Below, piece by piece: positions 51,754-59,622 of a stretch of DNA of 64,000 bases (its first letter is position 1; each line of letters starts with the position of its first letter). The DNA lies in contig NZ_JAAVUP010000001.1 of assembly GCF_012163135.1 (NCBI RefSeq), positions 744,001-808,000 on the forward strand. Direction: 5' to 3'. Below the pieces are notes generated by a model, which saw only the letters and a list, made by a program, of their open reading frames with translations, did not search any database and was not told where the DNA came from. The stretch is from Neoroseomonas oryzicola (lineage in GTDB: Bacteria > Pseudomonadota > Alphaproteobacteria > Acetobacterales > Acetobacteraceae). The translations under genes were made by a program, and so were the position numbers.

Positions 51754-51777
51754 CGAAGCCCGCGCGAGCGGGCTTCG
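51754..51777 (+). terminator. Hairpin terminator of ompW
   Basis: CGAAGCCCGC-GCGA-GCGGGCTTCG is a perfect 10-bp stem with a GCGA loop, 64 nt after the ompW stop. It shares the loop and TTCGCG-like tail of the hairpin at 3970-3997. Confidence 0.7.
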
Positions 51778-51830
51778 CGGCGTTCGGCGCGCTGCCTATG
51801 ATCCGCCGCGCCAAGACCGGGAGGAAACCC

Positions 51831-52805
51831 TTGATACGTCGCCGCACGCTGCTCGCCGCAGCGCCGCTCGCCATGCTTGCCGCGCCGCTGCGCGCGCAGG
51901 ATGCCTGGCCCAGCCGTGCCGTCACCGTCCTCGTGCCGTTCGTCGCAGGCGGGCCGTCGGACATCGTCGCGCGGATCATCGCCACACGCATGGCGATGAC
52001 CGTCGGCCAGCCCGTGGTCGCCGAGAACCGCCCCGGGGCCAATGGGGAAGTCGCGGCGCGGGCGGTGGCGCGCTCGGCCCCGGACGGGCACACGCTGCTG
52101 GTCGGGTCGATCGGCGTCTTCGCCATCAACGCCGCGCTGCGGCCGAACCTCGGCTACGACCCGGTGCGCGACTTCGCGCCGATCACGCTCGCCGTCACGA
52201 CGCCCAACGTGCTGGTGGTCAATCCGCAGCGCGTGCCGGCGAACACGCTGCCCGAACTCGTCGCCTGGCTGAAGGCCAATGCGGGCAAGACCTCCTATTC
52301 CACCTCGGGCGTCGGCTCCTCGGACCACCTGACGATGGAGCTGTTCAAGCAGGAGACCGGCACCGACCCGACCCACGTCCCCTATGGCGGCGGCGCGGCG
52401 GCGGCGACGGACCTGATCGCGGGCAATGTCCAGCTGTCCTTCCAGAACCTCGGCACGGTCGCGGGGCACATCCAGGGCGGGCGGCTGAAGGCGATCGCCG
52501 TCACCTCCCGCAGCCGCCACCCCATCCTGCCCAACGTGCCGACGGCGATCGAAGGCGGGCTGGCGGATTTCGAGGTGACCTCCTGGCAGGCCGCCATGGC
52601 GCCCGCCGGGGTGCCCGCGCCCATCCTGGCCCGCCTGAACGCCGAGGCGACCGCCGCGCTGAAGCATCCCGAAAGCGTCCAGCGGCTGGAGCAGATCGGA
52701 TTCACCGTCGTCGCCGGCAGCGCCGATGACTACGGCCGCTTCCAGCGCGCCGAGATCGAGCGCTGGAAGCGCGTGGTCCAGGCGGCCAACATCCGCCCCG
52801 AATAG
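51831..52805 (+). CDS. Bug-family (tripartite tricarboxylate) substrate-binding protein
   Basis: 324 residues. The start is taken as TTG 51831, because GGGAGGAAA sits 4 to 12 nt in front and the protein then begins with a twin-arginine-like signal (IRRRTLLAAAPLAMLAAPLRAQ). An upstream ATG (51798) would add 11 residues. Bug features are AWPSRAVTVLVPFVAGGPSDIVARIIATRMA, VVAENRPGANGEVAARAVARSAPDGHTLLVG, and YSTSGVGSSDHLTMELF. It binds a small carboxylate in the periplasm. The TctA/TctB membrane genes are absent, so it is an orphan. Confidence 0.92.
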   Translation: MIRRRTLLAAAPLAMLAAPLRAQDAWPSRAVTVLVPFVAGGPSDIVARIIATRMAMTVGQPVVAENRPGANGEVAARAVARSAPDGHTLLVGSIGVFAINAALRPNLGYDPVRDFAPITLAVTTPNVLVVNPQRVPANTLPELVAWLKANAGKTSYSTSGVGSSDHLTMELFKQETGTDPTHVPYGGGAAAATDLIAGNVQLSFQNLGTVAGHIQGGRLKAIAVTSRSRHPILPNVPTAIEGGLADFEVTSWQAAMAPAGVPAPILARLNAEATAALKHPESVQRLEQIGFTVVAGSADDYGRFQRAEIERWKRVVQAANIRPE

Positions 52806-52900
52806 CCGGCGCCGCGAAAGGCGCTCGCCACACGCGCGCCCTGCATGGCATGGATGGTGCGGCGCGCCGCGGGCGCGCCGCTGCCGGCCGGAGGGCGAGG

Positions 52901-53269
52901 ATGCGCGTAGTCGTCTTGGCGCTGTTGCTGGGTGGTGCGGTCCTGGCCCCGGCCTGGGCCCAGAGCGGTGGGCGCGACTTCATCCTGCGCGGCAGTGGGG
53001 CGGCGATGCCCTGCGGCGCCTGGAACGAGCTCCGCGCCGCCGCGGGCGGGATGTTCGCCGTCCAGAAGCGGGAGACCTACCGCTCCACCATCGGTTGGGC
53101 ACTCGGCTACTTGAGCGGCGCGGCGCGCTTCAGCGAGGACCTCGACCCGCTGCGCAACACCGATGAGGAGCAGACGGTCGCCTGGCTGATCGCCTATTGC
53201 CAGGCGCATCCGACGACCGAGTTCCGCCTGGCGCTCGAGGCCTTCATCGAGGCGCACAAGGCGCGTTGA
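52901..53269 (+). CDS. Small periplasmic protein, HdeA/Rap1a-like layout
   Basis: 122 residues with a signal peptide (MRVVVLALLLGGAVLAPAWA). The mature part has two cysteines (AAMPCGAW and IAYCQAHP) that may form a disulfide, and a helical pattern SGAARFSEDLDPLRNTDEEQTVAWLIAYCQAHPTTEFRLALEAFIEAHK like HdeA or Rap1a small proteins, but the match is only by layout. The start at 52901 follows GGAGGGCGAGG. It ends next to a long inverted repeat and is convergent with the PhnW-like gene. Confidence 0.65.
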   Translation: MRVVVLALLLGGAVLAPAWAQSGGRDFILRGSGAAMPCGAWNELRAAAGGMFAVQKRETYRSTIGWALGYLSGAARFSEDLDPLRNTDEEQTVAWLIAYCQAHPTTEFRLALEAFIEAHKAR

Positions 53270-53272
53270 TGT

Positions 53273-53363
53273 GTGCGCGGCACCAGCCCGCTCCCCCACC
53301 CGGCCACCCACGTCAGTATCCTGGATGGGTGGCCGGGTGGGGGAGCGGGCCGGTGCCGCGCAC
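53273..53363. repeat. 38-bp near-perfect inverted repeat between convergent genes
   Basis: Positions 53273-53310 and 53326-53363 are reverse complements over 38 bp with a single mismatch, around a 15-nt loop (CGTCAGTATCCTGGA). It begins 4 nt after one stop and ends 9 nt before the other. It could be a bidirectional terminator, but it is far longer than needed; a mobile palindromic element is possible. Confidence 0.9.
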
Positions 53364-53372
53364 TGGGCTGCC

Positions 53373-54476
53373 TCAGGCCGCCTTCGGCAGCACCTCGTCC
53401 AGCGCCGCGCCGATCGCGGCGACGGCCCGGCGCATGTCCTCGGGCGTGATGGCGCCGATGGCGCCGATCCGCATGGTGGGCGCGGCGGTGTTGTAGAAGT
53501 TGCTGATCAGCACGCCGCGACGCTTCAGCGCCTCGACGAAATTCATCAGGTCGAAGCGCGGATCGGCGGGCTGGTGGATGGTCACGATCACTGGCCCCTG
53601 GTGCTCCCGCGCGAGATACGGCCTCAGCCCCAGCGCCACGATCCCGTCGTAGAGGATATCCGTGTTCGCCTGGTAGCGCGCGCGCCGCGCGGCCGCGCCC
53701 TCGGCCTCATACAGGTCGAGCGCCACGTCGAAGGCGGCGATCGCCTGAACCGGCGGGGTGAAGCGGATCGACCCCCAGCCCGACCGCCGCGCATGGGCCA
53801 GCACGTCCGACAGGTCGAAGGACCAGGACCCGGCATTGCCGGCGCAGGCCTCGGCGCGGTCGATGCGCGCCACCGCGAAGCCCATCCCGGGCATGCCTTC
53901 GAGGCACTTGCCGGAGGTGAAGACCAGCGCGTCGCATTCCGGATGCTCGGCCAGCGGGAACGGCAGGACCCCGAAGGCCGAGACGGCGTCGAGGATCAGC
54001 CGCGTGCCCCGCGCCCGCAGCGCGTCGCCGATGCCCGCGGCGTCGTTGACGATGCCCGACCCGGTCTCGTTGAACACCATGGCGACGGTGCCGATCTCGG
54101 GGTCGGCCTCGAGCGCGGGCAGGATGTCGGCGGCGGTGGCGCCGCGGGTGTCCGTCAGCGGCAGTTCGACCACCACCCGCCCGGCCTCGCGCGCCAGGCG
54201 CGCCATGCGCGTCGCGTAGGCGCCGTTCATCGGCATCAGCACTTTCGCGCCAGGGGCGACGAAGGTGCGGATCGCGGCCTCGGTCACGAAGTGGCCGGCA
54301 CCCTGGATCGGCAGGGTGGCGTGCACGCCAGGCGTGCCGCCGGCGACGCCGACGATGCGCTCGCGGACGCGCGCATAGACCTTCTGGAAGTCGCGGTCCC
54401 AGGGGGCGATGTCCTGGGCCATGGCCGCCTTGACCTCGGGACGGGTCTGAACGGGGCCGGGGATGAGGAGGAGCAT
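53373..54476 (-). CDS. phnW: 2-aminoethylphosphonate--pyruvate aminotransferase-like (class V)
   Basis: 367 residues. The sequence follows PhnW closely: LLLIPGPVQTRPEVKAAMAQDIAPWDRDFQKVYARVRERI at the start, then LPIQGAGHFVTEAAIRTFV, LILDAVSAFGV, TSGKCLEGMPGMGFAVAR (PLP lysine in SGK) and SIRFTPPVQAIAAFDVAL. It would convert 2-aminoethylphosphonate and pyruvate to phosphonoacetaldehyde and alanine. The partner phosphonatase (PhnX) is not visible nearby. A related class V enzyme such as serine-glyoxylate aminotransferase cannot be excluded, but the length and motifs favour PhnW. The 97-residue gene lies upstream. Confidence 0.82.
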   Translation of the reverse strand: MLLLIPGPVQTRPEVKAAMAQDIAPWDRDFQKVYARVRERIVGVAGGTPGVHATLPIQGAGHFVTEAAIRTFVAPGAKVLMPMNGAYATRMARLAREAGRVVVELPLTDTRGATAADILPALEADPEIGTVAMVFNETGSGIVNDAAGIGDALRARGTRLILDAVSAFGVLPFPLAEHPECDALVFTSGKCLEGMPGMGFAVARIDRAEACAGNAGSWSFDLSDVLAHARRSGWGSIRFTPPVQAIAAFDVALDLYEAEGAAARRARYQANTDILYDGIVALGLRPYLAREHQGPVIVTIHQPADPRFDLMNFVEALKRRGVLISNFYNTAAPTMRIGAIGAITPEDMRRAVAAIGAALDEVLPKAA

Positions 54477-54516
54477 CGCAATGTTCTGCCCCTGCGTCCG
54501 TCGGCGCGCAAGGCGG

Positions 54517-54810
54517 TCAGCGCCGGTCGTCGGCCTCGGCAGCACGGTCCCGCAGCCAGGCGGCCAGCGCCTCCCGCCGGTCGCCGCGTTCCGCGCGCTC
54601 GAGATACACGGCAAGGTGACCCGGCCGCCGGTCCGGCACCACGCGGTAGGCATGGGTCCAGCCGCCATGGCCGCGGTGCAGCACGACATAGAGCCAGGAC
54701 GTCTCGGCCCGCCCGAGCCGCGTGGTCCAGCGGCAGAGCGCGACGAAACGCGCCTCGTCGCCCGGGGCGAGCAGCAGCGCGAGATCGGGGGCGGGTGCCA
54801 GGTCGAACAT
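54517..54810 (-). CDS. Hypothetical protein, 97 residues
   Basis: Begins MFDLAPAPDLALLLAPGDEARFVALCRWTTRL, with a middle SWLYVVLHRGHGGWTHAYRVVPDRRPGHLAVYLERAERG and a basic helical end. No signal peptide or membrane span. The family is not recognised. It lies 40 nt upstream of the PhnW-like gene in the same direction, so they may form an operon. The Trp/His/Arg pattern in the middle suggests a small beta-rich fold. It could be a genuine small protein; support is moderate. Confidence 0.55.
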   Translation of the reverse strand: MFDLAPAPDLALLLAPGDEARFVALCRWTTRLGRAETSWLYVVLHRGHGGWTHAYRVVPDRRPGHLAVYLERAERGDRREALAAWLRDRAAEADDRR

Positions 54811-55246
54811 CGGTCCATCTCCTCACTGGAGCCGAACCGACGCAGCGGCGCTTCCCGTTTGGTTGCCGGAGCGGCCGCATCCCCCCTTGCGGAGGCGCCA
54901 CCTTGCCCGGGAAGGCAGGTTGGCGTTGGGCGCCGGCCCAACTCTTGATGCGCCGCCAGCTAGGCCACGGCCGAAAGGAAATGGCAAGTGCCGCGGCAAC
55001 TGGAGACGCGTTTCCTCTCGCTGCGCCACGGCGCGGCCGGCTTGACGGCGTCGCCGGGACCAGCGGATGGTGCTGTCGTGATCCCGAGCCGCCGCAAGCC
55101 CGCGTCGTCGAAGAAGTGCCCCGCGAGGGGCACAACGGACCTGCGCGCGCAATAGCCACAGCGCCTCAGGATCAGGTTGGACCCCGCCGGTTTGGACGGG
55201 GTCACCTTCAGGCCTCGTCTCCGGCACCATCAGGAGACGAACCAGG
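54811..55246. other. 436-nt stretch without a confident gene
   Basis: Open frames on both strands reach 80-135 codons here, but none has a recognisable domain or a convincing ribosome site. The minus-strand frame 54960-55205 (start MTPSKPAGSNLILRRCG) is the least implausible. It contains a 7-bp hairpin (55180-55203, GACCCCG/CGGGGTC, loop of 10) just upstream of the dapA-family gene, which could be part of its leader. It may be a decayed gene. Confidence 0.5.
55180..55203 (+). promoter_or_regulatory. Hairpin in the leader of the dapA-family gene
   Basis: GACCCCG pairs with CGGGGTC around a 10-nt loop, 44 nt before the ATG at 55247. It could be a weak terminator or operator. No known riboswitch is recognised. 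Confidence 0.3.
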
Positions 55247-56146
55247 ATGCAGACCCCTCACCCCGACCTTGGCGGCCTCTGGCTGCCGCTCGTCACGCCG
55301 TTCCGCGACGGCGCGCTCGACGAGGCATCGTTGCGGCGGCTCACCCGGCACTATGCGGCGCAGCCGATCGACGGCCTGATCCTGGCCGCCACGACCGGCG
55401 AGGGCCTGACCCTCGACGAGGCGGAGACCGAACGCCTCGTCGCCGTGGTCGCGGAGGCGCTGGCGGCAGCCGGCCGTCGCCTGCCCGTCTTCCTCGGCAT
55501 CTCGGGCAGCGACACGCGCAAGATGGCGAAGGCGCTCGTGGACACGGCCGCCTGGCCAGTCGATGGCTACCTGATCGCCTGCCCCTACTACAGCCGGCCT
55601 TCGCAGGACGGGATGGTGCGCCACTTCACGGTGCTCGCCGCCAGCACGGCGCGGCCCATCCTGATCTACAACATCCCCTATCGGACCGGCGTGAACCTCG
55701 GCAATGCGGCGATGCTCGAGCTCGCGGCGCTGCCGAACATCGCGGGCGTGAAGGATTGCTCGGCCGACATGGCGCAGTCCTGCGACCTGCTGCGCCGCAA
55801 GCCCGCCGACTTCGTCGTGCTGACCGGCGAGGACGCCTTCTTCCACCCGATGCTGACCCAGGGTGCCGAGGGCGGCATCACGGCCTCGGCGCATATCCGC
55901 ACGCGGGACTTCGCCGCGATGCGCGACCTGGTGCGGGCCGGCGATGCGGCGGGGGCGCTCGTCGCCTGGCGCGCGATCTGCGACCTGCCGCCGCTGCTCT
56001 TCGCCGAACCCAGCCCGGCGCCGATCAAGCACTGGCTGTGGCGGGAGGGCCTGATCGCCAGTCCCGAGGTCCGGCTGCCGATGACGCCCGTGAGCGAGAC
56101 CCTCGCCGCCCGCATCGGCCACGCCGTCGCGGCGCTGGCGGCATGA
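55247..56146 (+). CDS. DapA-family aldolase/synthase
   Basis: 299 residues. The family's marks are TTGEG (49-53), Tyr141 in ILIYNIPYRTG (which reaches into the active site), and the Schiff-base lysine Lys169 in GVKDCS. It therefore forms a Schiff base with pyruvate. It may be 4-hydroxy-tetrahydrodipicolinate synthase (lysine pathway) or a relative such as a keto-deoxy sugar acid aldolase. The genome probably has a separate dapA with lysine genes, and no such neighbours are here, so the exact reaction is open. Starts with ATG 55247 after GGAGACGAACC. Confidence 0.87.
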   Translation: MQTPHPDLGGLWLPLVTPFRDGALDEASLRRLTRHYAAQPIDGLILAATTGEGLTLDEAETERLVAVVAEALAAAGRRLPVFLGISGSDTRKMAKALVDTAAWPVDGYLIACPYYSRPSQDGMVRHFTVLAASTARPILIYNIPYRTGVNLGNAAMLELAALPNIAGVKDCSADMAQSCDLLRRKPADFVVLTGEDAFFHPMLTQGAEGGITASAHIRTRDFAAMRDLVRAGDAAGALVAWRAICDLPPLLFAEPSPAPIKHWLWREGLIASPEVRLPMTPVSETLAARIGHAVAALAA

Positions 56147-56159
56147 GGACGCTGTCGCG

Positions 56160-56783
56160 TCAGGCGACCAGGGGTCGCGGCGTGATCTCGCGCAGCAGCT
56201 TCTCGCGCATCGCCTCAGCGAAGGCCGCGTAGTCGGGGGTGTGCATGGCGAAGGCGCCGGGCCCGCCGATCACCTCCGCCTGGTAGTGGTCGAGCAGGTC
56301 CGGCTCCTCGTTCAGCACGGCGAGCCCGTTGATGGTGACCCCGGCCGCGACCCCGATGTCGCGCACGGGACCGGGCGGCCGCCCCTGATTGTGCCGCCCG
56401 TCGCCCGAGACATCGACGACGAGCCGCGTCGCCTCCGCCGGGCAGGCGGCGAGCAGCGCGAGCGCCGCGGCCAGCCCCTCCCCCAGGGCGGTGGCGCCGG
56501 CGGGGACCAGGCGCGGGGCGTTCTCGACCGCGGCGGCGAAGGCGGCCGCCGCCTCGGCGCCGTCGAGGCGCGTCCAGGGCACCGCGACCTCCTGCGCGCC
56601 GGTCCCGGACCACATCATCAGGCAGGCGGCGATCGCCCCGCGCGGGCCGGCGGCGATCGCGGCGACCACCGAGTCGTCCCGCAGCGCGGCCGCGGTGCCG
56701 CCGAGCATGAGACCGAACTCGTCGTAGTCGACCGAGGAAGACGCATCCACGGCGAGACACAGGGCGAGATCGACCTTCTCCAT
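56160..56783 (-). CDS. DUF1194 VWA-fold protein
   Basis: 207 residues. MEKVDLALCLAVDASSSVDYDEF carries the DxSxS metal site (D13-A-S-S-S) of VWA domains, and LVVDVSGDGRHNQG and TINGLAVLNEEPDL match DUF1194. Many members have a signal peptide, but none is visible here, so it may be cytoplasmic or start elsewhere. The start ATG 56783 precedes the fold. It is convergent with the DapA-family gene (gap 13 nt). Function unknown; likely binds a protein through a metal ion. Confidence 0.82.
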   Translation of the reverse strand: MEKVDLALCLAVDASSSVDYDEFGLMLGGTAAALRDDSVVAAIAAGPRGAIAACLMMWSGTGAQEVAVPWTRLDGAEAAAAFAAAVENAPRLVPAGATALGEGLAAALALLAACPAEATRLVVDVSGDGRHNQGRPPGPVRDIGVAAGVTINGLAVLNEEPDLLDHYQAEVIGGPGAFAMHTPDYAAFAEAMREKLLREITPRPLVA

Positions 56784-56868
56784 GCCGCCTTTTCGCATGC
56801 GCGAAGGTTGGCCGCACCCATCGGCTCATGCTTCCCTTCCAGGAACGAAACCCCGGGGATGCTGAACG

Positions 56869-57834
56869 ATGCAGCGGAGACACCTCCTGGCCGGCGCCGC
56901 CGGCGCGATCGTGGCGCGGCCGGCCCTGGCGCAAGGCGCCTGGCCCAACCGCACCATCCGCATGATCGTGCCCTACACGCCGGGCGCGGCGACGGATGCC
57001 ATGGCGCGCCTCGCCGCGCAGAAGCTGCAGGAGAAGCTCGGCGTCACCGTCGTGGTGGAAAACCGCCCCGGCGCGAATGGCGCGGTGGGCAGCCAGGCGG
57101 TGCTGCAGTCGCCGGCGGATGGCTACACCATCATGGGCTCGGCCTCGATCCATCCCATGGCGCGGCATGTGATGAAGGCCGCCCCCTATGACCCCGTGGC
57201 CGACTTCATCCCGGTAGCGCGGACGGCGCGCGGGCCGCTCGTGCTGGTGATGAACCCGCGCCTGCCGCAGGCGACCATTCCCGAGGTGGTGGAAGCGGCG
57301 AAGCGCGAGCCGTCGAAGTGGACCTTCGCCACCTCCTCGCTCGGCGCCGCGGGGCATCTCGGGTCCATCGAGTTCAACCGCATGACGGGCGCGAATATCG
57401 AGATCGTCGGCTATCGCGGCTCGGCCCCCGCCCTGACCGATGTCGCGGCGGGCAATGCGCAGCTGATGTTCGACCCGGTGCTGGCGACGCTGCCGATGAT
57501 CCGGGGTGGGCAGCTCCGCGGCCTCGGCATCGCGACCGCGGCGCGCACGCCGCTCGCCCCCGGCCTGCCGACGCTGGTCGAGGCCGGCCTGCCCGGCTTC
57601 GAATTCTATTCCTGGTACGGCGTCTGGGCCGCCCGCGCCGTGCCGCGCGAGATCGTGGACCGCATGAACGCAGCCATCGTCGAGGGCATGCGCGAACCGG
57701 CCGTGGTCGAGCGCCTGACCGGCCTCGGCTTCGAGCCGGTGGCCGAGAGCGTGGACGAGGCCCAGCGCTTCATCGTCGCCGACGTCGCCCGCAATGCGGA
57801 ATTGCTGCGGATCGCCAATTTCCAGCCGGAGTGA
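56869..57834 (+). CDS. Bug-family substrate-binding protein
   Basis: 321 residues. Signal MQRRHLLAGAAGAIVARPALAQ, then AWPNRTIRMIVPYTPGAATDAMARLAAQKLQEKLG, VVVENRPGANGAVGSQAVLQSPADGYTIMG and YRGSAPALTDVAAGNAQLMFD, which are Bug/TctC signatures. It is a second orphan binding protein, about 4 kb from the first, with no transporter genes beside it. Related proteins can serve sensing as well as transport. The ligand is probably a carboxylic acid. Confidence 0.92.
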   Translation: MQRRHLLAGAAGAIVARPALAQGAWPNRTIRMIVPYTPGAATDAMARLAAQKLQEKLGVTVVVENRPGANGAVGSQAVLQSPADGYTIMGSASIHPMARHVMKAAPYDPVADFIPVARTARGPLVLVMNPRLPQATIPEVVEAAKREPSKWTFATSSLGAAGHLGSIEFNRMTGANIEIVGYRGSAPALTDVAAGNAQLMFDPVLATLPMIRGGQLRGLGIATAARTPLAPGLPTLVEAGLPGFEFYSWYGVWAARAVPREIVDRMNAAIVEGMREPAVVERLTGLGFEPVAESVDEAQRFIVADVARNAELLRIANFQPE

Positions 57835-57914
57835 CCCCGGCCTGATTGCGCTGCGTCAATGATTGCGGCGGGTGACGGGGCTATGTGACCCTCCGACGAC
57901 GGAGGAACGCCGCC

Positions 57915-58337
57915 ATGCCCCAGCGCACCATGGGCGAGATCGTCCGCGACCAGCGGCCCCTGGTCCTCGCCCCCACCGCCACGGTTTCCGAAGCCTGCGC
58001 GGCCATGTATGCGCGCAAGGTCGGCGCAGTGCTGGTCGCCGACGATGACAGGCGGCTGCAGGGTATCTTCACCGGGCGCGACGCGGTGCGGCTTTTGGCC
58101 GAAGGGCTCGACGCCAAGGCAACGGCCGTCGCCGCGGTGATGACGCGCAGCCCGACCACCCTCGGCCCCCGCGCGACGGCGATGGATGCGCTGCTGCTTC
58201 TGAACGATTGCGGCTTCCGCCACGTCCCGATCGTCGATGACGGGCGCATCGTCGGCATCGTCTCCCGCTACGATTTCCGCGCGAAGGAACATGCGCGGCT
58301 GGACGAGGAGACGGGCTTCCTCGAGGCCATGCGCTGA
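57915..58337 (+). CDS. CBS-domain pair protein
   Basis: 140 residues with two CBS motifs: residues about 5-55 (TVSEACAAMYARKVGAVLVADDDRRLQGIFTGRDAVRLL) and 70-120 (ATAMDALLLLNDCGFRHVPIVDDGRIVGIVSRYDF). Such stand-alone pairs bind adenine nucleotides and act as sensors. The ATG at 57915 follows GGAGGAACG. It precedes the CaiB-family gene by 62 nt, so it may be in its operon. Confidence 0.88.
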   Translation: MPQRTMGEIVRDQRPLVLAPTATVSEACAAMYARKVGAVLVADDDRRLQGIFTGRDAVRLLAEGLDAKATAVAAVMTRSPTTLGPRATAMDALLLLNDCGFRHVPIVDDGRIVGIVSRYDFRAKEHARLDEETGFLEAMR

Positions 58338-58399
58338 GGCCAGGCGCCCCCCTGGGCAGGTCCCCGCCCCCGCCCTAGTGTCGCGGGGCGGAGGACCAC

Positions 58400-59617
58400 A
58401 TGCCGGAAAGCCCCATCGATCCGAAACTGGCCCAGGAGACCACGCTGCCGCTCGCCGGCATCCGCGTCCTGGACCTGACGCTCGCACGCGCGGGCCCCAC
58501 CTGCGTGCGCCACCTGGCCGACTGGGGCGCGGAGGTCATCCGCGTCGAGCCCCCTGCCTTCAACGACGGCCTCGGCGGGTCGCGCGAGGGCTACGACTTC
58601 CAGAACCTGCACCGCAACAAGCGCTCCATCGCGCTCGACCTGAAGACCGAGGAGGGCAAGAAGGCCTTCTTCGAGCTCGCCAAGACCGCCGACGTGCTGG
58701 TCGAGAACATGCGCGTGCGGGTGAAGCATCGCCTCGGCATCGGGCCGGAGCAGGTGCATGCGGTGAACCCACGCCTCGTCTACGCCTCGATCTCCGGCTT
58801 CGGCCAGACCGGGCCCTATTCCGAGCGCGCCGGCGTCGACCAGATCGCCCAGGGCATGGGCGGGATGATGACCATCACCGGCGAGAAGGGCCGCGGCCCG
58901 ATGCGCGCGGGCATTCCCTTCGTCGACCTCACCGCGGGCAACCTGCTGGCGCTCGCGGTGATGATGGCGCTGTGGGAACGGCAGAAGACCGGCAAGGGGC
59001 GCTGGGTGCACACCTCGCTGCTCGAAGCCATGGTCTTCATGCTCGACCTGCAGGCGGCGCGCTACCTGATGGATGGCGAGGTGCCTGGCCAGGCCGGCAA
59101 CGACCATCCGGTGAACATCCCGATGGGCGCCTTCCCCACCGCGGACAAGCCGGTGAACATCGCCGCCTCCTCCCCCAAGATGTGGGCGCAGTTCGCCGAG
59201 GCCGTCGGCCATCCCGAATGGCTCGAGGTCGAGAAGTGGAAGACGCTGAAGGGCCGCAGCGACGACCGCGCCAACGTCAACGCCGCGATCGCCGAGGTGT
59301 TCAGGACCAAGCCCTCGGAACACTGGATCGACCTGCTCGAGCGCATCGGCATCCCCTGCGGCCCGATCAACAAGGTCGACGAGGTCTTCGCCGACCCGCA
59401 GGTGCAGCACCTGCGCATGGCGATGCCGATGAAGCATCCGGAGCGCGGCGACACGCACCTCGTCTCCTCCGCCATCAACATCGAGGGGCATGAGAGCGAG
59501 GTGCGGCGCGTCCCGCCCCGCCTCGGCGAGCATTCGGCCGAGATCCTGCGGGAGACCGGCTACACCGAGGACGACATCGCCCGGCTGAAGGGCCTCGGCG
59601 TGATCATGGAAAGCTGA
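58400..59617 (+). CDS. CaiB/BaiF family (type III) CoA transferase
   Basis: 405 residues. LAGIRVLDLTLARAGPTCVRHLADWGAEVIRVEPP is the family start. GIPFVDLTAGNLLALAVMMA holds the catalytic Asp. DVLVENMRVRVKHRLGIG and YASISGFGQTGPYSERAGVDQIAQGMGGMM are family-specific. It is distinct from the enzyme at 17330. The enoyl-CoA hydratase gene begins 5 nt after its stop, so the pair probably activates and hydrates an unsaturated acyl acid. Confidence 0.92.
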   Translation: MPESPIDPKLAQETTLPLAGIRVLDLTLARAGPTCVRHLADWGAEVIRVEPPAFNDGLGGSREGYDFQNLHRNKRSIALDLKTEEGKKAFFELAKTADVLVENMRVRVKHRLGIGPEQVHAVNPRLVYASISGFGQTGPYSERAGVDQIAQGMGGMMTITGEKGRGPMRAGIPFVDLTAGNLLALAVMMALWERQKTGKGRWVHTSLLEAMVFMLDLQAARYLMDGEVPGQAGNDHPVNIPMGAFPTADKPVNIAASSPKMWAQFAEAVGHPEWLEVEKWKTLKGRSDDRANVNAAIAEVFRTKPSEHWIDLLERIGIPCGPINKVDEVFADPQVQHLRMAMPMKHPERGDTHLVSSAINIEGHESEVRRVPPRLGEHSAEILRETGYTEDDIARLKGLGVIMES

Positions 59618-59622
59618 GACCG

